Assembly (NCBI GenBank): GCA_001586965.3
Contig: LUCW03001605.1
Span: forward strand, 60,001-87,127
DNA length: 27,127 bases
Reading direction: 5' to 3'
Origin: Sphaeroforma sirkka
Lineage: Eukaryota > Opisthokonta > Ichthyosporea > Ichthyophonida
A model generated the notes under the pieces. That model was not told the DNA's origin. It worked only from the letters and a program-made list of their open reading frames with translations, and did no database searches. Of the stretch, positions 13,694-19,765 are shown in pieces; the stretch's first letter is position 1; the number at the start of each line of letters is the position of its first letter. Both the position numbers and the translations under genes were made by a program.

Positions 13694-16293
13694 ATATATA
13701 TATATATATATATAGTATATATATATCTATATGTACATATGTACATATGTACATATGTATATATGTATATATATATATATATTAAGAGTAGATAACATAG
13801 TTGAAGTGCCCTCTTACCTGAGTATGCTTTGACGATGGTGCCATAGATATTTGGCACGCTTATAGATCGTGTATTCTTAAAAGTTTTATCAATCGGAAAT
13901 AGCTCAAAACAGACGCCTATTCTATTTAAATTAGCTATAATTAAACTTTAGTCGATCTCAAATAGCCTAAACTGGTCAATGTTCGTATACATACGTAGTT
14001 CACAGAGTTTCTCATATATATATATATATATACGATTGCCATCATCAGGCTGAGGAAAAAAGGTATGCTTTTCTACGCGCAGCCTTACCCACCTACTAAT
14101 CACATAAAGATGGATAACTTGCGTGTCTTTACGTATGGTCTCACAAATATACACACACACGCACGTATCATCAACAGCCTGATAGACATTGAGCAGCGAG
14201 TGGCGCTGTACCGAGAAGCAGTGGTGTATGCACGTGCAGCTAAGGCCAGCCCAGAGGTGTTGGAGTTCATCTCAGAGGCCGAAGGTCGTGTCGACGTAAG
14301 TATGGAATCCCGTGAGGGAGCTAATTTGAATTGTGCTGAGATCGTATATTATATATACTTACATATACACATGTATCTATTTAATTCGATGGTTGCGCCC
14401 GTGCAGGCGTGTACTTTAAGGTCACTTGCCATTGCCTGTCTTGCTTATCGTGCTTGACGGGTGTACATGCCTATGTGCGAATACATATGCTCGTGTGTAT
14501 ATTACCATATATAAATGTGAAACTACACTCCGGCGGGTATGTTCCTGTTATCATCTGGTTTGCGTGTTCCGAGGATCCATTCTTGATTTTTTGACAACAC
14601 TAAATGCATTCCAATCTTACGTTGTACGTGGCATCGAGTTAATCTGTTTGCAGTAGAATCACCAGTAACCTTCAATGAGCAGTTTACTACTCAAAGTTTA
14701 TTCTACTTTCGGAGTTCACATACGAAGTATATTCTATATTGCATTAGCGTATTGAGGCATATTTGCAGCATTTTGCGCACCCACAGTAAGTGGCCCACAA
14801 ATTCGTAATCCAAGTGCGCTGGAAATACCCAAACAATACTACGAGCAGAAAAGGAGTACTCGGCATGTATTTTTTTATCTGGCAACTCCCGAAAATAGCT
14901 AATTAATTATAATATAACCTCTTTTTGTAGTTGGCGGAACTACAAAAGTGCATCTCAAATAATCTGGACGACATCATCTACGATCTGCGATCAACAGAAA
15001 GCGACGGAGAACGCATGCAATACTTAGAAATAAAAGACCAACTACAACGGGTGTGCTACGGTATCTCGGAGGTATGTGCGCTGACTCTGATGACTTTTTA
15101 CAGATGCCTTAGGTATAGACCATTAACAGATGTCAAGTATGTGTCAGTGGTACATGCATTGTGAATGTACTCAAATTTTAGTCAACCACCATGGTGTTTG
15201 ACCATTTGTAAAAAGTGAGCAAGTGGATGATATCCAGCTCCACATCAAGCGCTTCGCGTCGGATTGTATGCCTTGCGATGACGTTAAGTCGTTCACGTGT
15301 CGCAAGTGGGGTACCGAACTTCACTCACAATGCACGAATGCACAGCTAGTGCTACGGAAATGTTAAAATTCTTGAACAAACGTATAATTCAACGAGTTTA
15401 TGATCTCGTGCGCATCTGATCCTCTGATAGAGTAGGGCGACTTTTTATTTGTTAGTGAGCGTTTGTGTACAAGTGCTAAAATGTATTTTTCGACTCACAA
15501 AAACGTGTATTGTCGCACGCTTCATGTATAGCTATACAACTTTGCCGAGCAATTAGAAATGACGGATATCCAGCTGCGCTTAATGCAGAGGGCTGATTAC
15601 CATGACAACGAGAAGGTCATCAGCCACTGGAACAAAATTGTGGATGATGGTAAGCATCAAGTTTTCATTCCAGAATCGTTCTGCAATAGTTTGGTACAGA
15701 ATCTTCCATATGATTGCGTATGCGACTTTTCCGATCAGTACGTCCTTGTATATTTATGTGTATCTACTTTGTCGATATGAATATATCTTTATAAATGCTA
15801 GGCAACCTTCTGTTTCATACGATGCCAGTTATGTGCACTTACTCGTTCGAATGTGTCATATCCTTCATCTCTGCACACTGTCTTTGCATCTTCGTAAAAT
15901 GGGTTGAATGTCTATTGCACTTCCCACTTCTCTAATCTCCACCGCACTTTCCTATTCACCATCCATCACTGTTTAACAGCGAGTGACTTCCATTCGCTGC
16001 TAGAAACAATTAAGCACTTGGGTACCGCTTTTGGATCGTCTGAGTATTTTCCCTGGGGTATGTTAGCTCTTACTGTCCGCTGTCCTCCTGCGCTGCTTAT
16101 ACCTGTGCCTATGTGTATGTTAATATACACATGTATCCTTTTCACGCGTGTCGAGATGTTGCTGACGGGGCTCTGCTACCCTTGTAGCATAATTCACATA
16201 GTTTGTCGAGCTGAATCTCATCAGCAGATCGTGCTTACATGCTAAATTTTCCTAGTTTACTATTGTGTGACGCAAGCACCGTCATAACATGTG

Positions 16294-16374
<81 letters not shown>

Positions 16375-19097
16375 CGCGTGTGTGCGAATACGCATAGATG
16401 TAAATATATCCAGGTACCTACTTGGTCACCGCATGATTACTACTTAGCCTTCAAGTGCTAGCATACACCCTATGTAGTATCGGAACGCAGATTGTCAATG
16501 TGCTAATATAATTGCGACCTTATAAAATCACATACACCATAAAACTACTGCAGATTACATTGTAACGAAAGTGCACAGTAAATGGCCCGAGGATCAGTAC
16601 GACATGCTCAGGCAGGGCGATCACTTATTCGAGGTTAGTGGTTTTTGTCTAGATTCGTAAATGTAAAAATGCGATGTTGAAGTGAACTGTAGGCACATGT
16701 ATGAGTTTAGTGTGATAATTTCTGTCGTCGGTGGCTTTAGGTTGCTGACATTTGCGGATTCGACAGTAGTTGCCACGAGTGCGTAGCAAAGTACTAGTTG
16801 GGGTCCTATTAGTGTATATTTATGTCTATATATATCTAAATATCAATATATATCTGTATGTCTATATATATATATCATATAAATGACATTGGCTCGCATG
16901 TAGTCCTATAGACTGTAGCAAGCACTAATTTATGTATAGGTTAAATACATCTCCCAATGAAAACTTAAAATCGTTTATAGCCGTTTCATTGCCTTACAAT
17001 TTATTTGTATGCATTGAAAGTGCATGGAACCACGGGAGTACATGCACGCGCTGCGCGAACACCAGAAAAGCACGTATGGTCTATTTATGGCATTATGAAT
17101 CATCGCTCAACGTATCCATGTTTTATTCACTGACGTGAAATCTATTTATATGTGCAGTGTCTGCATGAGAGTGCGGGAGTTCGGTACATCGACGCGTTGC
17201 GCAAGTACAAGAACATGCACATCCAATCGGCCACCAGCGCGGAGAGGAACTGTTTTGATAACATCATGACAGCCATCTATGGTGCCATGGTCGACACAGC
17301 CGACAGGCTTCGCAACGAGTATGTTGTGCTTGCGCCCATGTTTTAAATGTGAATACGTTCGTGTATATTTGTTACATATGTGTCTATTGTAAATGTGTTA
17401 CCAGTATGTATTTTCATATCTACCAGTATGTATTTTCATATCTTACTAATGGTGAGTGACCTGTTTTGATGCTGACAGCCATTTTCAGTGCGCTTGTGGA
17501 CTCCATTGACAGGCTTCGCTACAAGTATATAGTGCAGGCGATGGCTGTGTTTTGCATGCGGTTCTGTTCAATGTAAATGTGGGTACGTACGTGTGTAACT
17601 GTACGCGTGCACGTATGTACTTCTGTGTAACCTGTATATATCTGTGTGTTTTACCCAGTGGTTAATACGCGATATCGAGTGCACTGGTTTGAAACTGGGC
17701 TTCTTCCGTTGGTCAACCCCAGATGCCATATCCCAGCAAAATATTGGGCACCAAATCATTGTGTGTGCTATATTTTACCAACCCATCCACTGGTATGTAC
17801 AGAAGGAAACACTCACAACGAAGCACGTAGGCGTATATTTGACATACGACAAATTACCTAGACTTACACGAAACACGTAGGCGTGCATTGAACATACGAC
17901 AAATTACTTAGACTTAGGCTTGTGTATACACTGGGTAGTATAAGTACCTTCGCCTACAATCACCAACCTTAACCATGAAACACTCAAGCCTACACTCTGC
18001 TACTACAGTTACCGTGAGCAGCAACTCAGCCGAGAAGATTATAATTGGGTGCGGTCACTGATAGCCGAGTCCCTGGCGGGATTAAGGGAAGGTGATCCCA
18101 AGGCGGCAGTTCTCTTAAAGGTATGTATTGGCAGACTAACCGTGTCTTACATTCAGGGTACTTACACGCGAATCGTTGTTAATAGCAAAGAATGGCACAA
18201 AACTTTACAATTTAACTGAATAGAACTCAGCACAAAGCATGGGAGAAAAGATTAAATGCATGCTTCATCGAAGTTGACGCTCGTTATCCATGCTCCGTGT
18301 GTCTTGAGTGGCCAGTCGTGGACTTGGAAGGTAGTGCGACAGCAATTCACATCATAATAATGTATGCATAGATGGTCTGGGTTGTAGGTAGTTCTTGGGA
18401 GGTAGTGCGACAGCAACCCACATCATAATAATGTATGCATAGATGGTCTCGGTTGTAGGTAGTTCTTGGGAGGTAGTGCGACAGCAATCCACATCATAAT
18501 AATGTATGCATAGATGGTCTCGGTTGTACGTAGTTCTTGGGAGGTAGTGCAATAGCAATCCACATCATAATAATGTATGCATAGATGGTCTCGGTTGTAG
18601 GTAGTTCTTTGGAGGTAGTGCAATAGCAATCCACATCATAATAATGTATGCATGGATGGTCTCGGTTGTAGGTAGTTTATCAAGAGTTGCATTCGTGGCA
18701 TGACTTCAGGGCATTTCTATCGACTTAAGAGTTTATTCCGCGTACATCGTTTTGTGTCGTGCATGGACGATCTTTTCATTCAATTAGACGCATTGGCAAC
18801 ATACACGCACTACGGCGCATGCGAGTTGCCCTCATCGAATATGCACAGGTGTCGTGCGAACTGTCATACGGTAGTGTTAAACGGGAGCGGATGCAAAAAC
18901 TCAAAAAGCACTCTCTCACAAATCAAGTGCCAACCCCAAGTACTGATTCCAAGTCACGCATACCTACGATACCTCCCCATGCACCTGCAGCTACAAGAAC
19001 GGCTCAAGCTGTTAGCAGAAGATGGTTACGTGCGATGAAACCCGTTGACCCTGCGCAATGGATGAACCATGGTGGCCCGTGGTGTTGTGCGACATAG
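1..19097 (+). CDS. NUP155: Nuclear pore inner-ring nucleoporin Nup155 (Nup157/Nup170 family), 28 exons, 5' partial
   Basis: Structural scaffold of the nuclear pore inner ring; no enzymatic role is expected. Exons: 1-63, 628-725, 1058-1129, 1549-1654, 2309-2388, 2824-2913, 3171-3315, 4011-4169, 4786-4937, 5332-5522, 6122-6278, 6864-7019, 7389-7550, 8325-8443, 8969-9092, 9798-9876, 10905-11014, 11533-11769, 12605-12811, 13255-13424, 14178-14295, 14931-15071, 15532-15649, 15980-16057, 16554-16633, 17158-17318, 18009-18120, 18849-19097. Every junction is GT-AG and every phase matches, giving about 1243 residues plus stop. Human Nup155 is about 1390 residues, so roughly 100-150 N-terminal residues lie upstream. 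Landmarks that follow human Nup155 in order: [16 protein letters not shown] (human [16 protein letters not shown]), [18 protein letters not shown] (human NHSKSSLSFLVPSLL), [16 protein letters not shown], then LYNFAEQL and [12 protein letters not shown] (human LYGEFADP and [12 protein letters not shown]). Exons 1-10 make the beta-propeller and 11-28 the alpha-solenoid. The human sequence is recalled from memory. Uncertain points are the start of exon 12 and the start of exon 28. Confidence 0.9.
628..725 (+). CDS. NUP155: Nup155 exon 2 (propeller)
   Basis: Encodes [20 protein letters not shown], aligning with human [21 protein letters not shown]. The acceptor is the CAG at 625-627 and the donor is GTGAGT at 726. 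The ATG at 633 is internal to the exon, not the gene start, because the homology and the phase continue from exon 1. Confidence 0.85.
1058..1129 (+). CDS. NUP155: Nup155 exon 3 (propeller)
   Basis: Encodes [20 protein letters not shown] followed by LLYQ, nearly colinear with the human [22 protein letters not shown] block. This is the clearest single diagnostic block of the family in the window. The start at the CAG of 1055-1057 gives phase 0, as needed after exon 2; an upstream CAG at 1017-1019 breaks phase. Confidence 0.9.
1138..1300. repeat. Compound GT/TA microsatellite in intron 3
   Basis: Alternating GT-rich and TA-rich blocks. A sub-unit containing TGTTGTGCATATATA recurs at about 1145, 1206 and 1238, so the block looks like a degenerate higher-order repeat. 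Confidence 0.85.
1505..1541. repeat. Telomere-like CCCTAAA motifs just before exon 4
   Basis: CCCTAAAACCC and CCCTAAAACCCTTTT occur in the last 45 bases of intron 3, next to the acceptor. Similar words recur in intron 13 near 7995, 8079 (reverse) and 8101. Confidence 0.6.
1549..1654 (+). CDS. NUP155: Nup155 exon 4 (propeller, possible membrane-binding loop)
   Basis: Encodes [20 protein letters not shown] then [15 protein letters not shown]. The human counterpart is [20 protein letters not shown] then SFLVPSLL. In human Nup155 this loop is described as an amphipathic membrane-binding (ALPS-like) motif. The hydrophobic run here ([10 protein letters not shown]) is compatible with that role, which is inference. 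The exon exits in phase 1. Confidence 0.9.
2021..2216. repeat. Compound TA / CA microsatellite in intron 4
   Basis: Pure TA run near 2022-2060, CATA-type repeats, a second TA run near 2111-2138, CA repeats near 2158-2188, then a third TA run to about 2216. Confidence 0.9.
2309..2388 (+). CDS. NUP155: Nup155 exon 5 (propeller)
   Basis: Encodes [20 protein letters not shown] then YSNDDIQ. This matches human [20 protein letters not shown] and EKGVIQVYDL. The acceptor is ACTCACAG and the donor GTATGC. Confidence 0.9.
2824..2913 (+). CDS. NUP155: Nup155 exon 6 (propeller)
   Basis: Thirty codons, [20 protein letters not shown] then [10 protein letters not shown]. It corresponds to human [20 protein letters not shown] and its continuation. 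Phase 0 at both ends. Confidence 0.88.
3171..3315 (+). CDS. NUP155: Nup155 exon 7 (propeller)
   Basis: Contains GFALVSISP and [19 protein letters not shown]. This aligns with human PIVQIAVIE and CQLLAVTHAGVRLYFSTCP, one of the best conserved strands of the propeller. It exits in phase 1. Confidence 0.92.
4011..4169 (+). CDS. NUP155: Nup155 exon 8 (propeller loop and strand)
   Basis: Encodes a charged, poorly conserved stretch ([15 protein letters not shown], then [13 protein letters not shown]) ending VSQALVKS. It sits where the human protein has the LPPGFSASSTVEKP region and HRALYSKG. Weak sequence similarity, but both phases fit (1 in, 1 out). The KRRK run is basic and unusual for this position. 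Confidence 0.75.
4786..4937 (+). CDS. NUP155: Nup155 exon 9 (propeller)
   Basis: Encodes [20 protein letters not shown] then a segment ending NEDGQDVE. The start resembles human YSKGILLMAAS. The middle is divergent, but the frame is open for the full exon and the phases fit. Confidence 0.78.
4998..5096. repeat. Long TA microsatellite in intron 9
   Basis: Almost pure TA dinucleotide for about 95 bp with one GTATA interruption near 5075. The sequence is self-complementary and may extrude as a hairpin. Confidence 0.95.
5332..5522 (+). CDS. NUP155: Nup155 exon 10 (end of propeller)
   Basis: Contains [20 protein letters not shown], aligning with human [20 protein letters not shown], the last strand before the solenoid. 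It exits in phase 2, and the split Arg codon joins the PIDVMKSVL of exon 11 (human RPVDQLRHLL). Confidence 0.93.
5707..5718. promoter_or_regulatory. Perfect 12-bp palindrome with E-box core, in intron 10
   Basis: TGACACGTGTCA, centred on CACGTG, inside a 100-bp stretch (5690-5795) where TGTC or GACA words recur about ten times. It could be a decayed tandem repeat or a factor-binding cluster; function is not shown. Confidence 0.3.
6122..6278 (+). CDS. NUP155: Nup155 exon 11 (start of alpha-solenoid)
   Basis: Encodes [12 protein letters not shown] and [20 protein letters not shown] then [13 protein letters not shown]. This matches human RPVDQLRHLLVSN and [20 protein letters not shown] with EVSAWATRAFF. 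The donor is GTATTC at 6279. Confidence 0.93.
6346..6380. repeat. Short CA then TA microsatellite in intron 11
   Basis: CACACA followed by TATATA with a TTTATA interruption. Confidence 0.8.
6864..7019 (+). CDS. NUP155: Nup155 exon 12 (solenoid; start ambiguous)
   Basis: Contains [20 protein letters not shown], matching human [20 protein letters not shown]. Two acceptors keep phase 0: TAG at 6861-6863 (chosen) or CAG at 6918-6920, which would start the exon at 6921 and drop 19 residues. Homology cannot decide because the human protein has a variable loop here. Confidence 0.85.
7389..7550 (+). CDS. NUP155: Nup155 exon 13 (solenoid)
   Basis: Encodes [34 protein letters not shown] and a Cys/Ser-rich end. 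It aligns with human DASLVVE and LESVLQELKGLQEFLDRNS. It begins after AAG rather than CAG; this start keeps phase 0. Confidence 0.85.
8325..8443 (+). CDS. NUP155: Nup155 exon 14 (solenoid)
   Basis: Encodes [20 protein letters not shown] then [19 protein letters not shown]. It corresponds to the human helices YQALALWKLLCEHQFTIIV and beyond. The donor is GTAAGT at 8444, exit phase 2. Confidence 0.85.
8613..8676. repeat. Two-copy 32-bp repeat in intron 14
   Basis: GATATAAAT followed by GGTTATCGTACATA occurs twice in tandem (8613 and 8645). Confidence 0.75.
8969..9092 (+). CDS. NUP155: Nup155 exon 15 (solenoid)
   Basis: Encodes [20 protein letters not shown] then [20 protein letters not shown]. 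It sits at the human [20 protein letters not shown] region. Entry by one base completes a Thr codon, exit in phase 0 at a GTGTGT donor. Confidence 0.82.
9798..9876 (+). CDS. NUP155: Nup155 exon 16 (solenoid)
   Basis: Encodes [20 protein letters not shown] then DMVAKQ. This matches human [20 protein letters not shown] with ICSKAN. It exits in phase 1 and joins exon 17 with a Val codon. Confidence 0.9.
10237..10400. repeat. TA and TATG microsatellite in intron 16
   Basis: TA run 10238-10274, a short AT-rich spacer, a TA run near 10297-10318, then the tetranucleotide TATG to about 10365, ending in mixed TA. Confidence 0.92.
10905..11014 (+). CDS. NUP155: Nup155 exon 17 (solenoid)
   Basis: Encodes [20 protein letters not shown] then [17 protein letters not shown]. 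This is the human [20 protein letters not shown] then RESLKEYQKISNQ helix pair. The intron before it is about 1 kb and holds the 10238-10365 microsatellite. Confidence 0.88.
11533..11769 (+). CDS. NUP155: Nup155 exon 18 (solenoid)
   Basis: Seventy-nine codons, with [20 protein letters not shown] and [12 protein letters not shown]. It aligns with human [20 protein letters not shown]. The donor GTATGT at 11770 keeps phase 0. A nearer GTAGGA at 11699 would break phase with exon 19 and was rejected. The end, [11 protein letters not shown], fits human GLQAFQERLNS. Confidence 0.86.
11807..11885. repeat. Short nested repeats in intron 18
   Basis: CGGCTGTATTTAT occurs twice about 19 bp apart, flanked on both sides by TAGTGTACGT followed by TAGGCACAC. 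Confidence 0.7.
12605..12811 (+). CDS. NUP155: Nup155 exon 19 (solenoid)
   Basis: Encodes [20 protein letters not shown], then [20 protein letters not shown] and [12 protein letters not shown]. This matches human [20 protein letters not shown] with EPHLVRMAKVD. The donor is GTTGGT at 12812. An in-frame alternative acceptor at 12578 would add nine codons. Confidence 0.9.
12838..12869. repeat. TA microsatellite just after exon 19
   Basis: Near-pure TA for about 30 bp, only some 25 bp downstream of the exon 19 donor. Confidence 0.9.
13020..13210 (+). other. Two degenerate copies of Nup155 exon 20 start inside intron 19
   Basis: Copy A (from 13029) reads [15 protein letters not shown] and copy B (from 13155) reads [16 protein letters not shown]. 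The real exon (13255) reads [15 protein letters not shown]. About 25 of the first 36 bases match in each comparison by eye. Copy A keeps an AG (TACAG) at the boundary; copy B does not. Intronic bases before the copies are also shared (TGACCAAAT before B's neighbour and the real exon), so the duplicated unit includes the splice acceptor region. Confidence 0.8.
13255..13424 (+). CDS. NUP155: Nup155 exon 20 (solenoid)
   Basis: Encodes [20 protein letters not shown] and [20 protein letters not shown] then [14 protein letters not shown]. This matches human [20 protein letters not shown] with RLADMHS. The start of this exon exists in two further degenerate copies in the preceding intron (13029 and 13155). 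Confidence 0.92.
13513..13785. repeat. 270-bp TA / TATG / TA compound microsatellite in intron 20
   Basis: TA run 13514-13557, TATG tetranucleotide 13568-13660, TA runs with TCTATA and GTATA breaks to about 13730, then an ATGTACAT-type run. The largest simple repeat in the window. Confidence 0.95.
14178..14295 (+). CDS. NUP155: Nup155 exon 21 (solenoid)
   Basis: Encodes [20 protein letters not shown] then [19 protein letters not shown]. This matches human [20 protein letters not shown], one of the best conserved solenoid segments. The donor is GTAAGT at 14296. Confidence 0.94.
14931..15071 (+). CDS. NUP155: Nup155 exon 22 (solenoid)
   Basis: Encodes [20 protein letters not shown], then a charged stretch and [17 protein letters not shown]. 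It sits at human MEVARIQLQIQETLQ and the residues after it. The acceptor has a strong T-run (CTCTTTTTGTAG). The donor is GTATGT, phase 0 at both ends. Confidence 0.88.
15208..15367 (+). other. Exon-like open stretch in intron 22, possible diverged copy of exon 23
   Basis: Contains GAGCAA followed by GATATCCAGCT, the same two words in the same order as exon 23 (15547-15571). It stays open for about 50 codons ([16 protein letters not shown] at its start) before a TAA. After the first words the similarity fades, so common origin is only suggested. Confidence 0.35.
15532..15649 (+). CDS. NUP155: Nup155 exon 23 (solenoid)
   Basis: Encodes [20 protein letters not shown] then [19 protein letters not shown]. 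This matches human [20 protein letters not shown] with CAGYSDPILVQTLWQDIIE. A strong family block. It exits in phase 1 at GTAAGC. Confidence 0.95.
15980..16057 (+). CDS. NUP155: Nup155 exon 24 (solenoid)
   Basis: Encodes [20 protein letters not shown] then SEYFPW. It aligns with human [20 protein letters not shown] and FFPLDF. Small exon, phase 1 on both sides. Confidence 0.9.
16296..16372. repeat. TA then GT microsatellite in intron 24
   Basis: TA run to about 16343 followed by a GT run to about 16368, then GCGTGTG-type sequence. Confidence 0.93.
16554..16633 (+). CDS. NUP155: Nup155 exon 25 (solenoid)
   Basis: Encodes [20 protein letters not shown] then QGDHLFE. It continues the human LDFIVQFLEQQVCTLNWD block. 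The donor is GTTAGT. Confidence 0.85.
17158..17318 (+). CDS. NUP155: Nup155 exon 26 (solenoid)
   Basis: Encodes [20 protein letters not shown], then [20 protein letters not shown] and VDTADRLRN. It corresponds to the human region after IGVPLPRLLEVYDQLF. It exits in phase 2 at GTATGT (17319). A diverged copy of its 3' third and donor lies about 200 bp downstream. Confidence 0.83.
17401..17443. repeat. Two-copy 22-bp direct repeat in intron 26
   Basis: CCAGTATGTATTTTCATATC occurs at 17401 and again at 17423. It lies between exon 26 and its partial copy, so it may mark the duplication event. Confidence 0.85.
17461..17555 (+). other. Partial copy of Nup155 exon 26 3' end inside intron 26
   Basis: Shares TGTTTTGAT, TGACAGCCAT and GACAGGCTTCGC with exon 26 in the same order. 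About 40 of 55 bases match by eye across the core. The copy reads [18 protein letters not shown] where the exon reads [18 protein letters not shown]. Base changes inside the copied frame are mostly conservative. A GT donor (GTATAT, 17525) sits at the same place as the exon's GTATGT. Confidence 0.8.
17824..17918. repeat. Two-copy 50-bp tandem repeat in intron 26
   Basis: CACGTAGGCGT at 17824 and 17874, followed in both copies by ACATACGACAAATTAC and TAGACTTA. A few substitutions separate the copies. Confidence 0.85.
18009..18120 (+). CDS. NUP155: Nup155 exon 27 (solenoid, near C-terminus)
   Basis: Encodes [20 protein letters not shown] then [17 protein letters not shown]. It likely corresponds to the human C-terminal helix [20 protein letters not shown]. 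Entry by one base fits exon 26; exit in phase 0 at GTATGT. Confidence 0.85.
18328..18678. repeat. 71-bp minisatellite, about five units, in the last intron
   Basis: GGTAGTGC starts recur at about 18330, 18401, 18472, 18543 and 18614. Each unit carries CACATCATAATAATGTATGC and GATGGTCTCGGTTGTAGG. Units differ by only a few substitutions, so the array is young or homogenised. The 71-bp period is not a multiple of three. Confidence 0.93.
18849..19097 (+). CDS. NUP155: Nup155 last exon (C-terminal tail and stop)
   Basis: Encodes [20 protein letters not shown], a Pro/Ser/Thr-rich middle, then [14 protein letters not shown] and a TAG stop at 19095. The CAG at 18846-18848 gives the phase 0 required by exon 27. 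The same frame is open upstream and encodes a helix-like stretch ([20 protein letters not shown]). A start near 18784 is therefore possible, but its acceptor would not match phase. The tail extends past the human C-terminus. Confidence 0.6.
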   Translation: MSCELSYGSVKRERMQKLKKHSLTNQVPTPSTDSKSRIPTIPPHAPAATRTAQAVSRRWLRAMKPVDPAQWMNHGGPWCCAT

Positions 19098-19212
19098 CAT
19101 AGTGCAGTATTGTTGCGTCGTAAGTCTGACCCACCACCGTACCTTTGGAGGCAGTATAGGGTTCCGTATGCATCTCTTATGCATGTATGTTAGATTGCCT
19201 ACCTTTTAAGCT

Positions 19213-19440
19213 CTAACGTATGATGTAGCGCGAAGGACGGTGGTACTGTTCAACCCGAATTACATTATTCTGTGGTTGATTATGCGATCCCATCCGATTA
19301 GAAAAGGGCACAGACACAGTGAGTGTAGCGGCATCTACCACGTGCAGTCTAGAGTGAGGCACAAGAAGTTCGAGGCTACTACACACATTAACTAGTACTT
19401 TCCGTTTAAATTCAACGAATTTGTATATGTGAGGATGCAC
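19213..19440 (-). other. Unrecognised 75-codon open frame in the 3' flank
   Basis: Encodes KFVEFKRKVLVNVCSSLELL and a hydrophilic remainder with no domain I recognise. It lies antisense within the probable Nup155 3' UTR. It could be chance, a remnant, or an exon of a minus-strand gene; nothing nearby supports the last. Confidence 0.2.
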
Positions 19441-19488
19441 CCACAGTACTTAAGATTGCTCATTCCAGGTTTAGCTACAAATCAGCAC

Positions 19489-19494
19489 AATAAA
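19489..19494 (+). terminator. Candidate polyadenylation signal AATAAA for Nup155
   Basis: First AATAAA downstream of the stop, about 390 bp after it. No transcript evidence is available, so the 3' UTR end is inferred. The 19098-19488 stretch holds no recognisable gene apart from a short open frame on the other strand. Confidence 0.4.
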
Positions 19495-19702
19495 GCAATG
19501 CAACCTACCATGTACGGTGGGAAGATAGTTTGTGTGAAGTAATCAGGTTTGATGTAGTAATTCATTATACGAATACAGATAATTTACTCACTTTATCCGT
19601 GTGTTATTACTTACCATGTCACCTACATCCAATTATATGTATACTTGAATACTTTTTTGACTTGTATATATTGATATATACAAATATGTTTACCTACATA
19701 CC

Positions 19703-19763
<61 letters not shown>
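19703..19763. repeat. TA microsatellite in the 3' flank
   Basis: About 60 bp of pure TA, between the candidate polyadenylation signal and the retroelement block. Confidence 0.95.

Positions 19764-19765
<2 letters not shown>

Noticed and set aside
18352-18629. Two repetitive minus-strand open frames with [14 protein letters not shown] units
   Set aside because: They are translations of the 71-bp minisatellite, which changes frame each unit; no gene is indicated.
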